This document shows positions 24,891-32,412 of a stretch of 32,412 nt of DNA, one piece after another. The notes under the pieces are model-generated. The model saw nothing but the letters and a program-made list of their open reading frames with translations, was not told where the DNA came from and ran no database searches. The translations under genes were made by a program, and so were the position numbers. Source of the stretch: Pseudomonadota bacterium (GTDB lineage: Bacteria; Pseudomonadota; Gammaproteobacteria; Burkholderiales; Burkholderiaceae_C); NCBI GenBank assembly GCA_018241265.1, contig JAFEEF010000044.1, positions 1-32,412 on the forward strand, in the 5' to 3' direction. Each line of letters opens with the position of its first letter. Positions within the stretch are counted from its first letter, which is position 1.

Positions 24891-25703
24891 TCACTGCACC
24901 AGCGGCGCCGCGACCGCCTCCAGCGCCACGCCTTCGATGCGGGCGGTGCCGGCGAGCAACTGCAGGTACTGCCGCAGTGCCGTCGCCCACGACTGCCGGC
25001 GCAGCACCTGGGCGACCGCGGGCGCGACCGATTCGTACGGCGGCACCTGGCGGCCGCGGCGCTCCAGCACCTCGACGATATGCAGGCCGTGGCGGCTGTG
25101 CACGAGGCGCGGCAGCACGCCCACTTCCGGGCGGCCGAAGATCTCGCGGGCGAACTCGGGCGCGCAGTCGCCGGCCTCCAGCCAGCCGAGGTCGCCGCCA
25201 TGCGCGCCGCTCGGGCAGTTCGACAGCGTGGTCGCGGCGGCGCCGAAGCGGTCGGCTTCGTCCGCGCCGCGCGCGCGCAGGTCGACGAGGCAGGCCTCGG
25301 CGCGCCGGCGCAGCGCCGCGACATCCACGCCCGGCGTGACCGCGAACAGCACATGGCGCGCGTGCACCTGCTCGCCGGATGCGAAGCGCGCCGGGTTCGC
25401 GGCATGGAAGCGCCGGCAGGCGTCCTCGGCCGGTTCCGGAACGACCAGCGCGCGATCGAGCAAGGCCTCGATCGCCGCGCTTGCCGCGGCGCTCGTCGCG
25501 CCGCGCTCCGGGATGGCGTCGTCGCGCGCGAGCAGGCCGGCCCGCATCGCCGCCTGGCGCAGCAGCTCGGTGCAGGCGCGCTGCCGAAGCTCGGCGTCGT
25601 CCAGCACCTCGTCGGGTGCGTTCAGCGCGACATCGCCGACGCGCGCCACGCGGGGCTCCGCGGCCATCGTCCCGCCTTCGGGCGGCCGCGCGACGGCGCT
25701 CAT
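24891..25703 (-). CDS. Cytoplasmic PpiC/parvulin-type peptidyl-prolyl isomerase of the nar operon
   Basis: A 270-residue protein with no signal peptide. The N-terminal half is helical (DDAELRQRACTELLRQAAMRAGL), and the parvulin domain lies at about residues 112-215: VHARHVLFAVTPGVD, the diagnostic GGDLGWLEAGDCAPEFAREIF (169-189), then RLVHSRHGLHIVEVLERR. The C-terminal helix ends in PLVQ. The arrangement recalls NifM, a cytoplasmic isomerase needed for nitrogenase maturation. A PpiC-type gene directly after narI is also known from Pseudomonas nar operons. It probably helps fold or mature the nitrate reductase. The start at 25701-25703 overlaps the narI stop (ATGA), and an internal Met at residue 13 is an alternative. 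Confidence 0.9.
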   Translation of the reverse strand: MSAVARPPEGGTMAAEPRVARVGDVALNAPDEVLDDAELRQRACTELLRQAAMRAGLLARDDAIPERGATSAAASAAIEALLDRALVVPEPAEDACRRFHAANPARFASGEQVHARHVLFAVTPGVDVAALRRRAEACLVDLRARGADEADRFGAAATTLSNCPSGAHGGDLGWLEAGDCAPEFAREIFGRPEVGVLPRLVHSRHGLHIVEVLERRGRQVPPYESVAPAVAQVLRRQSWATALRQYLQLLAGTARIEGVALEAVAAPLVQ

Positions 25704-26407
25704 CGCGCCGCTCCGCGCGGCACGTTGAGGCGGCGCGAGCGCACGATCTGGTAGGGCCGGAACAGGTAGGCCACCGAGGCCAGGCCGCTCCACACATGCA
25801 CCAGCCGGCTGAACGGCAGCAGCAGGAAGATCGTCATTCCGAGCACGAGGTGGACCTTGAACGGCCAGGCCACCGACGCGAGCGCGGCGGCGTCGGGGCG
25901 GAAGGTCGCGATGTGCTGCGCCCAGTCCGACAGCACCAGCATCGTGCTGCCGTCGCGGTGTTCCAGCGAATGCGGCAAGGTCGCCAGGCCGAGCAGCAAT
26001 TGCACCCAGAGGATGAGCGCGATCGCCAGGTCGGTGCGGTGGCTGGTGAGCCGGATGCGCGGATCGAAGATGCGCCGGTGCAGCAGGATCGTCAGCCCGA
26101 CGAAGCAGACGAAGCCCGCGGTGCCGCCGGAGACCACCGCGAAGACCTGCTTCTGCCCCGGCGTGACGAAGGCTTCGTAGAGCCAGTGCGGCGTCAGCAG
26201 GCCGACCGTATGGCCGAAGAACAGGAACAGGATGCCGGCATGGAACAGGTTGCTGCCCCAGCGCAGCTGGCGCGCGCGCAGCAGCTGCGACGAGTCGCTC
26301 TTCCAGGTGTACTGGTCGCGATCGAAGCGCGCCAGGCTGCCCATCAGGAAGACCGCGAGGCAGATGTACGGGTAGACGGAGAACAGGAAGGCGTGCAGGG
26401 CGTTCAT
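25700..26407 (-). CDS. narI: Respiratory nitrate reductase gamma subunit (cytochrome b)
   Basis: A 235-residue membrane subunit that takes electrons from quinol and passes them to NarH through two b hemes. Five hydrophobic helices are visible. The heme-ligand histidines fall at positions matching E. coli within one residue: His56 and His66 in NLFHAGILFLFFGHTVG, and His186 and His204 in FKVHLVLGM and SRLVHVWSG. Other family marks are YPYICLAVFLMGSLARFDRDQYTWKS and LRWGSN. The start ATG at 26405-26407 overlaps the narJ stop; the earlier in-frame extension is a shadow. Length is normal for NarI. Confidence 0.97.
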   Translation of the reverse strand: MNALHAFLFSVYPYICLAVFLMGSLARFDRDQYTWKSDSSQLLRARQLRWGSNLFHAGILFLFFGHTVGLLTPHWLYEAFVTPGQKQVFAVVSGGTAGFVCFVGLTILLHRRIFDPRIRLTSHRTDLAIALILWVQLLLGLATLPHSLEHRDGSTMLVLSDWAQHIATFRPDAAALASVAWPFKVHLVLGMTIFLLLPFSRLVHVWSGLASVAYLFRPYQIVRSRRLNVPRGAAR

Positions 26408-27060
26408 GCGCGTGCTCCGGTGGCGCCGGCTTGGCGGACGATGCGGATCGGTTGGGCCTGTCCGGCGTTCGAGCAACCGCCGAAGACCGGCGGCTCCTCC
26501 CAGACGGCGTCGAGCGGCGGCTCGTCGTCGGCCGCCGCAGCGGGGCGCCCGCTGCGCATGCCGGCGAGATCCAGCAGCGCGCCGATCGCGGCGGCGTAGA
26601 GGCTGCGGCGGCGCAGCAGCGCGGCATGGATGGCCTCGAGGATGTGCACGACCTCGCGCAGCAGCTCGCGCGCCGCCTCGGGCGGCTGCGTCGACGCGTA
26701 CTCGAGCAGCACCGGCAGATGATCGGGCAGCTCGCCGGGCGCGAGCTCGAGGCCGGCGTCCTCATAGGTGCGCAGCAGGTCGATCATCGCCGGCCCGCGC
26801 TCGCGCGAGTCGCCATGCACATGCTCGAACAGATGCAGCGCCGTCGCGCGCCCGCGGTCGAACAGCTCGACGTACTCGGCTTCGGCCTGCAGCGGTGCGA
26901 TCGACGCGATGCGATCGGCCAGCGCATCGAGCTCGGCGAGCCGGCCGGATGCGAGCGCGCGTTCGTCGTGCAGCGCATCGCGCAGCGCGTCGAGGTGGTC
27001 GCGCCATGCCGCGTCCGGATAACCGAGCAGCCGCGCGATGGCCCTGAGGGTGTGCTTCAT
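26404..27060 (-). CDS. narJ: Nitrate reductase assembly chaperone NarJ
   Basis: A 218-residue cytoplasmic chaperone of the NarJ/TorD class that binds apo-NarG and permits molybdenum cofactor and iron-sulfur insertion before membrane attachment. Typical segments are IARLLGYPDAAWRDHLDAL near the start, EYVELFDRGRATALHLFEHVHGDSRERGPAM (about 63-92, the conserved core), then YEDAGLELAPGELPDHLPVLLEYAS. The C-terminal tail is variable and contains a Pro/Glu-rich stretch, EEPPVFGGC, as in other betaproteobacterial NarJ. The gene starts two bases after the narH stop and overlaps narI by ATGA, in the conserved narGHJI order. Confidence 0.96.
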   Translation of the reverse strand: MKHTLRAIARLLGYPDAAWRDHLDALRDALHDERALASGRLAELDALADRIASIAPLQAEAEYVELFDRGRATALHLFEHVHGDSRERGPAMIDLLRTYEDAGLELAPGELPDHLPVLLEYASTQPPEAARELLREVVHILEAIHAALLRRRSLYAAAIGALLDLAGMRSGRPAAAADDEPPLDAVWEEPPVFGGCSNAGQAQPIRIVRQAGATGARA

Positions 27061-27062
27061 CG

Positions 27063-28586
27063 TCAAAGCTCCGCGCGGATCGGGATCGTCCGCTTCTTCT
27101 CGCTGCCGAACAGGCTGGTCTCGGTCACGCCTTCGCTGCAGCCGTTGCCGAACGAGAAGCCGCAGCCGCCGCGCACGTTGAAGGCGTTCTCGGCGTACTC
27201 GCGGTGCGTGCTCGGGATCACGAAGCGGTCCTCGTAGTTGGCGATCGCCATCACGCGGTACATCTCCTCGACCTCGGCGGCGCTGAGCTGCACCTGGTCG
27301 ATCGCCTTCTGGTTCGGCTGGCCGTCCACGTGCCTGGCGCGCTGGTACGCGCGCATCGCGAGCATGCGTTCGAGCGCGCGCACCACCGGGTACGTGTCGC
27401 CCGCGGTCAGCAGGTTGGCGAGGTACTTGACCGGGATGCGCAGCTGCGAGACGTCGGGGATCTCGCCGTTGGTGCCGATCTGCCCGGCGTTCGCCGCGCC
27501 GCTGATCGGCGACAGCGGCGGCACGTACCAGACCATCGGCAGCGTGCGGTACTCGGGGTGCAGCGGCAGCGCCACCTTCCACTGCACCGCCATCTTGTAG
27601 ACCGGGCTGTTGCGCGCCGCTTCGAGCCAGTTGTCGGGCACGCCGTCGCGCCGCGCCTGCTCGATCACCTGCGGATCGCTCGGGTCGAGGAAGACGCCGA
27701 GCTGCGCCTGGTACAGGTCGCGGTCGTGCTCGACGCTCGCCGCCGCCTCGATGCGGTCGGCGTCGTAGAGCAGCACGCCGAGGTAGCGGATACGGCCCAC
27801 GCAGGTCTCCGAGCAGACGGTGGGCTGGCCGGCCTCGATGCGCGGATAGCAGAAGATGCACTTCTCGGCCTTGCCGCTCTTCCAGTTGTAGTAGATCTTC
27901 TTGTAGGGGCAGCCGCTCACGCACATGCGCCAGCCGCGGCACTTGTCCTGGTCGATCAGGACGATGCCGTCCTCCTCGCGCTTGTAGATGCTGCCGCTCG
28001 GGCAACTCGCCACGCAGGCCGGATTCAGGCAGTGCTCGCACAGCCTGGGCAGGTACATCATGAACGTGTTCTCGAACTGCCCGTAGATCTCCTTCTGGAT
28101 GTCGTCGAAGTTGCGGTCGCGGCTGCGCCCCGCGAACTCGCCGCCGAGGATCTCCTCCCAGTTCGGACCCCACGTGATCTTCTCCATGCGCTGGCCGGTG
28201 ATCAGCGAGCGCGGCCGCGCGGTCGGCGCCGCCTTCATCTCGGGCGCGCTGTGCAGGTGCTCGTAGTCGAAGGTGTAGGGCTCGTAGTAGTCGTCGATCT
28301 CGGGCAGGTTGGGGTTCGCGAAGATGCGCATCAGCAGCTTCCACTTGCCGCCCTGGCGCGGCTCGATCGAGCCGTCGGCCTTGCGCACCCAGCCGCCGTT
28401 CCAGCGGTCCTGGTTCTCCCATTCCTTCGGGTAGCCGATGCCGGGCTTGGTCTCGACGTTGTTGAACCAGGCGTACTCGACCCCGGGCCGGCTCGTCCAG
28501 ACGTTCTTGCAGGTGACCGAGCAGGTGTGGCAGCCGATGCACTTGTCGAGGTTGAGCACCATGCCGATCTGGGCGCGGACCTTCAT
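27063..28586 (-). CDS. narH: Respiratory nitrate reductase beta subunit (iron-sulfur)
   Basis: A 507-residue electron-transfer subunit with four iron-sulfur clusters. The first Cys group is CIGCHTCSVTC (Cys16, 19, 22, 26), in the same positions as E. coli NarH. The second and third groups include CEHCLNPACVASCPSG and CRGWRMCVSGCPYKK, where Trp replaces one Cys, as expected for the [3Fe-4S] centre. CIFCYPRIEAGQPTVCSETCVGR completes the set. The C-terminal half is the usual NarH extension, with LPLHPEYRTLPMVWYVPPLSP. It carries electrons from NarI heme to NarG on the cytoplasmic side. The start codon overlaps the narG stop (ATGA, 28583-28586). No abnormality seen. Confidence 0.97.
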   Translation of the reverse strand: MKVRAQIGMVLNLDKCIGCHTCSVTCKNVWTSRPGVEYAWFNNVETKPGIGYPKEWENQDRWNGGWVRKADGSIEPRQGGKWKLLMRIFANPNLPEIDDYYEPYTFDYEHLHSAPEMKAAPTARPRSLITGQRMEKITWGPNWEEILGGEFAGRSRDRNFDDIQKEIYGQFENTFMMYLPRLCEHCLNPACVASCPSGSIYKREEDGIVLIDQDKCRGWRMCVSGCPYKKIYYNWKSGKAEKCIFCYPRIEAGQPTVCSETCVGRIRYLGVLLYDADRIEAAASVEHDRDLYQAQLGVFLDPSDPQVIEQARRDGVPDNWLEAARNSPVYKMAVQWKVALPLHPEYRTLPMVWYVPPLSPISGAANAGQIGTNGEIPDVSQLRIPVKYLANLLTAGDTYPVVRALERMLAMRAYQRARHVDGQPNQKAIDQVQLSAAEVEEMYRVMAIANYEDRFVIPSTHREYAENAFNVRGGCGFSFGNGCSEGVTETSLFGSEKKRTIPIRAEL

Positions 28587-31500
28587 GGATTCTCTCCCTG
28601 GCTCTGGTAGGCGACCGCGAGGTGGTCGTCGCGCGGCGTGTCCAGCCAGTCGACGCGGGCCATCTTGCGCACGACGACGAACTCGTCGCGGTTCGTGCCT
28701 ATCGTCCCGTAGTAGTTGAAGCCGTAGCTCAGCTGCGCATAGCCGCCGATCATGTGGGTGGGCTTGAGCACGATGCGCGTCACGCTGTTGTGGATGCCGC
28801 CGCGCACGCCGGTGATCTCCGAGCCCGGCGTGTTGATGATCTTCTCCTGCGCGTGGTACATCATCGCCATGCCCGGCTTGACGCGCTGGCTGACGACCGC
28901 GCGCGCCGCGATCGCGCCGTTCGCGTTGAACAGCTCGATCCAGTCGTTGTCCGCGATGCCCGCGCCCTTCGCGTCGTCCTCCGACAGCCACACCACCGGT
29001 CCGCCGCGGTTCAGCGTCAGCATCAGCAGGTTGTCGCTGTAGGTGCTGTGGATGCCCCACTTCTGGTGCGGCGTGATGAAGTTGAGCTGGATCTCCGGAT
29101 GGCCGTTGGGCTTGATGCCCTGCATGCCCGCGGTCGCCTTCAGGTCCACCGGCGGCCGGTAGGTCGAGAAGCCCTCGCCGAACGCGCGCATCCACGGATG
29201 GTCCTGGTAGAACTGCTGGCGGCCGCTGAGCGTGCGCCACGGGATCAGCTCGTGGACGTTGGTGTAGCCGGCGTTGTAGCTGACGGTCTCGCTCTCGATG
29301 CCGCTCCACGTCGGGCTGGAGATGATCTTGCGCGGCTGCGCCTGGATGTCGCGGTAGCGGATCTTCTCGTCCTCGCGGTACAGCGCCAGGTGCGCATGGT
29401 CGCGGCCGGTCGCCTTCGACAACGCTTCCCACGCTTTCACCGCGACGTGCCCGTTGGTCTCCGGCGCGAGCTGCAGGATGACCTCGCAGGCGTCGATGTC
29501 GGTCACGATGCGCGGCCGGCCCGCGGTGTCGCGCCCGTTGAGCTCGCCGAGCTGCGCGACCTCGGTCTCGGTCTTCCACGCGATGCCCTTGCCGCCGTTG
29601 CCGACCCGGGACATCAGCGGTCCGAGCGACGTGAAGCGCTCGTAGACCGCCGGGTAGTCGCGCTCGACCACCGCGATCTGCGGCGCGGTCTTGCCCGGCA
29701 CCAGCGCGCACTCGCCCTTGACCCATTCGCGCACGTCGAAGGGTTGCGCCAGCTCCGCCGGCGTGTCGTGCATCAGCGGCGTCAGCACCACGTCCTGCTC
29801 GACGCCGAGGTGGCCGACGCAGACCTCGCTGAACGCGCGCGCGAAGCCCTTGTAGATCTCCCAGTCGCTGCGCGCCTGCCACACCGGGTCGACCGCGGCC
29901 GACAGCGGATGGATGAACGGGTGCATGTCGCTGGTGTTGAGGTCGTTCTTCTCGTACCAGCTCGCGGTCGGCAGCACGATGTCCGAGTACAGGCACGTCG
30001 TGCTCATGCGGAAGTCGAGCGTGACCAGCAGGTCGAGCTTGCCCTCCGGCGCCTGCGCGTGCCAGCGCACCTCTTCGGGCTTGGCATCGTCCTGGCCGAG
30101 ATCCTTGCCCTGCACGCCGTTCTCGGTGCCGAGCAGGTGCTTGCAGAAGTACTCGTGCCCCTTGCCGCTCGAGCCGAGCAGGTTGCTGCGCCAGACGAAG
30201 AGGTTGCGCGGCCAGTTCTGCGGCGCGTCCGGGTCCTCGCAGCTCATCGCCAGCGTGCCGTCCTGCAGGCCGCGCACGACGTAGTCGCGCGCGTCCAGCC
30301 CGGCGGCCGCGGCGTCGCGCGCCACCTGCAGCGGGTTGGTGCGCAACTGCGGCGCCGACGGCAGCCAGCCCATGCGCTCGGCGCGCACGTTGTAGTCGAT
30401 CATCGAGCCGCCGAAGCGGGCGCGCTCGGCATCGCTCAGCAGCGGCGACGTGATCTCGGCGAGGCCGAGCTTCTCGTAGCGCCACTGGTCGGTGTGGGCA
30501 TAGAAGAAGCTCGTGCTGTTCTGCTGGCGCGGCGGGCGCGCCCAATCGAGCGCGAACGCGAGCGCGGTCCAGCCGGTCTGCGGCCGCAGCTTCTCCTGGC
30601 CGACGTAGTGCGCCCAGCCGCCGCCGCTCTTGCCGATGCAGCCGCACAGCATCAAGAGGTTGATCACGCCGCGGTAGTTCATGTCGGCGTGGTACCAGTG
30701 GTTCATCGCCGCGCCGATGATCACCATCGACTTGCCCTCGGTCTTCTCGGCGTTGGCGGCGAACTCGCGCGCCACCGCGATGACGTGGGCACGCGGCACG
30801 CCGGTGATGCGCTCCTGCCAGGCCGGCGTGTAGGGCGCGTCGTCGTCGTAGCCCTGCGCGCCGGAGCCGAGCCCGCGGTCGATGCCGTACTGCGCGGCCT
30901 GCAGGTCGAACACGGTGGCGACGAGCGCGTCGCGTTCTTCGCCCGCCGCGCCGAGGCGCAGGCGCACGGCCGGCACCTTCGCGACGTGCGCCGCGCCGGG
31001 GCCGGCATGGCTCGTGAAGTGCGGCGTCTCGACGCCGCCGAAGTAAGGGAACGCGGCCTCGACGACCTCGTGCGCCTGCGCGCCGTCCTCCAGCACCGAG
31101 AGCTTCAGCCGCACCTGCGCGCCGTGCCGCGCCTCCTTGTCCTCGAGGTTCCAGCGGCCGGCGTCGTCTCGGCCCTCAGGGCCCCAGCGGAAGCCGATCG
31201 AGCCGTTCGGCAGCACGACCTGCCCGTCGGCGTCGAACGCGACGGTCTTCCATTCGGGGTGGTTCGCCTGGCCGTGGCGATCGCCGAAGTCGCTCGCGCG
31301 CAGGTAGCGGCCGGGCACGTGGGCGGTGCGGCCGTCGGGCAGCACCTGCTCCTCGAGCAGCACGAGCAGCGGCAGGTCGGTGTAGCGGCGCGCATAGTCG
31401 TCGAAGTAGGCCGGCCGCCGGTCGAAGTAGAACTCCTTCAGCGCCACATGGCCCATCGCCATCGCGAGCGCCGCATCGGTGCCTTGCTTCGGATGCAGCC

Positions 31501-32383
31501 ACAGGTCGGCGAGCTTGGCGACCTCGGAGTAGTCGGGCGTCACCGCGACCGTCTTCGCGCCCTTGTAGCGCACCTCGGTGAAGAAGTGCGCGTCGGGCGT
31601 GCGCGTCTGCGGCACGTTGCTGCCCCAGGCGATCAGGTAGGTCGAGTTGTACCAGTCGGCCGACTCGGGCACGTCGGTCTGCTCGCCCCAGGTCTGCGGG
31701 CTCGCCGGCGGCAGGTCGCAGTACCAGTCGTAGAAGCTCATGCAGACGCCGCCGATCAGGCTCAGGTAGCGGCTGCCCGCGGCATAGCTGACCATGCTCA
31801 TCGCCGGGATCGGCGAGAAGCCGAGCACGCGGTCCGGCCCATGAGTCTTGATCGTGTAGACGTTGGCGGCGGCGACGAGCCGGTTCACCTCGTCCCAGCT
31901 GCTGCGCACGAAGCCGCCCATGCCGCGCACCTGCTGGTAGTCGCGCCGCGCCGCCGGGTCCTCGACGATGGCGGCCCACGCGGCCACCGGGTCGGCGTGC
32001 GCCTTCAGCGCGGCGCGCCAGCGCTCGAGCAGCCGGCCGCGCACCATCGGGTACTTGAGGCGGTTCGCGCTGTAGAGGTACCACGAGTACGACGCGCCGC
32101 GCGCGCAGCCGCGCGGCTCGTGGTTGGGCATGTCCCAGCGCGTGCGCGGGTAGTCGGTCTGCTGGGTCTCCCAGGTGACGATGCCGCCCTTGACGTGGAT
32201 CTTCCAGCTGCAGCTGCCGGTGCAGTTGACGCCGTGCGTGCTGCGCACCACCTTGTCGTGCGACCAGCGGTTGCGGTAGGCGTCCTCCCAGGTGCGGTCC
32301 TCGCCGGTGGTCACGCCGTGGCCGTCGGCGTAGCGCTCGCGCGGCAGCGTGAAGTAGGTCAGGCGATCGAGGAAATGGCTCAT
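28583..32383 (-). CDS. narG: Respiratory nitrate reductase alpha subunit (Mo-bisMGD)
   Basis: A 1266-residue catalytic subunit that reduces nitrate to nitrite in the cytoplasm. The FS0 cluster ligands are visible: His50, Cys54 and Cys58 in STHGVNCTGSCSW, and Cys93 in EPRGCARG. The Asp that ligates molybdenum is expected at 223 in WYCDLPPASPQTWGE. Further family segments include WGSNVPQTRTPDAHF, AAMNHWYHADMNYRGVINLL and the C-terminal MIGGYAQLSYGFNYYGTIGTNRDE. Length fits (E. coli 1247). The ATG has GAGGGG five bases upstream and lies in the overlap with an earlier reading frame. The N-terminus is of the membrane-bound cytoplasmic type and shows no complete Tat signal peptide. Confidence 0.98.
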   Translation of the reverse strand: MSHFLDRLTYFTLPRERYADGHGVTTGEDRTWEDAYRNRWSHDKVVRSTHGVNCTGSCSWKIHVKGGIVTWETQQTDYPRTRWDMPNHEPRGCARGASYSWYLYSANRLKYPMVRGRLLERWRAALKAHADPVAAWAAIVEDPAARRDYQQVRGMGGFVRSSWDEVNRLVAAANVYTIKTHGPDRVLGFSPIPAMSMVSYAAGSRYLSLIGGVCMSFYDWYCDLPPASPQTWGEQTDVPESADWYNSTYLIAWGSNVPQTRTPDAHFFTEVRYKGAKTVAVTPDYSEVAKLADLWLHPKQGTDAALAMAMGHVALKEFYFDRRPAYFDDYARRYTDLPLLVLLEEQVLPDGRTAHVPGRYLRASDFGDRHGQANHPEWKTVAFDADGQVVLPNGSIGFRWGPEGRDDAGRWNLEDKEARHGAQVRLKLSVLEDGAQAHEVVEAAFPYFGGVETPHFTSHAGPGAAHVAKVPAVRLRLGAAGEERDALVATVFDLQAAQYGIDRGLGSGAQGYDDDAPYTPAWQERITGVPRAHVIAVAREFAANAEKTEGKSMVIIGAAMNHWYHADMNYRGVINLLMLCGCIGKSGGGWAHYVGQEKLRPQTGWTALAFALDWARPPRQQNSTSFFYAHTDQWRYEKLGLAEITSPLLSDAERARFGGSMIDYNVRAERMGWLPSAPQLRTNPLQVARDAAAAGLDARDYVVRGLQDGTLAMSCEDPDAPQNWPRNLFVWRSNLLGSSGKGHEYFCKHLLGTENGVQGKDLGQDDAKPEEVRWHAQAPEGKLDLLVTLDFRMSTTCLYSDIVLPTASWYEKNDLNTSDMHPFIHPLSAAVDPVWQARSDWEIYKGFARAFSEVCVGHLGVEQDVVLTPLMHDTPAELAQPFDVREWVKGECALVPGKTAPQIAVVERDYPAVYERFTSLGPLMSRVGNGGKGIAWKTETEVAQLGELNGRDTAGRPRIVTDIDACEVILQLAPETNGHVAVKAWEALSKATGRDHAHLALYREDEKIRYRDIQAQPRKIISSPTWSGIESETVSYNAGYTNVHELIPWRTLSGRQQFYQDHPWMRAFGEGFSTYRPPVDLKATAGMQGIKPNGHPEIQLNFITPHQKWGIHSTYSDNLLMLTLNRGGPVVWLSEDDAKGAGIADNDWIELFNANGAIAARAVVSQRVKPGMAMMYHAQEKIINTPGSEITGVRGGIHNSVTRIVLKPTHMIGGYAQLSYGFNYYGTIGTNRDEFVVVRKMARVDWLDTPRDDHLAVAYQSQGENP

Positions 32384-32412
32384 GACAGCCCCTCGTCCGA
32401 TGGGTACATCGG
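32380..32412 (-). CDS. C-terminal end of an upstream gene, possibly narK
   Basis: On the minus strand the last ten codons of an open frame read PMYPSDEGLS and end in TGA that overlaps the narG ATG (ATGA). The four-base overlap is the same device used between most nar genes here, so an upstream gene in the operon is plausible. Nitrate transporter narK commonly precedes narG, but ten residues are not enough to identify it. Confidence 0.4.
   Translation of the reverse strand, partial: PMYPSDEGLS

Overview
The window is about 32.4 kb of very GC-rich DNA with dense, strongly biased coding. Gene content and order (atpDC, a 619-residue sppA, rep, a fused indolepyruvate:ferredoxin oxidoreductase, narGHJI with a cytoplasmic parvulin and narXL) suggest a betaproteobacterium of the order Burkholderiales that can respire nitrate. 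That placement is inference from gene types and base composition, not from a database match.

Layout. 1-1209: the end of the ATP synthase operon (3' part of atpD, complete atpC, a hairpin terminator). 1223-3245: a MarR regulator and a DHA2-type drug exporter in a coupled minus-strand operon, with a perfect 26-bp palindrome directly against the marR start codon. 3353-8036: plus-strand sppA, rep and a YhhN-family membrane protein. 8023-15570: two divergent operons sharing a 266-bp intergenic region. To the left run a LytS-like histidine kinase, a small membrane protein and a LytTR response regulator, all joined by 4-base overlaps. To the right run a secreted helical protein, a LolD/MacB-type ATPase, an FtsX-type permease, a LolA-like periplasmic protein and a predicted outer-membrane barrel. 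15558-16172: a metallo-beta-lactamase-fold gene with an internal deletion, and a gene-poor gap. 16173-21047: a YceI protein and a fused 2-oxoacid:ferredoxin oxidoreductase, divergent from an Lrp/AsnC regulator. 21085-22221: a membrane GGDEF protein whose active-site motif is degenerate while its inhibitory site is intact. 22266-32412: the minus-strand nitrate respiration operon narG-narH-narJ-narI-ppiC-narX-narL, with ten codons of an upstream gene, possibly narK, at the edge.

The most interesting block is 8023-15570. The right-hand operon has the parts of a dedicated cell-envelope transport route (ATPase, permease, periplasmic lipid- or lipoprotein-binding chaperone, outer-membrane end point). 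It is arranged head to head with a three-gene signalling operon whose kinase has an unusual Ala/Ser-rich and coiled-coil extracytoplasmic region. I propose, as inference only, that the signalling operon senses an envelope state and controls the transport operon. The second candidate is the SDEAF protein, which looks like a membrane c-di-GMP receptor rather than a cyclase.
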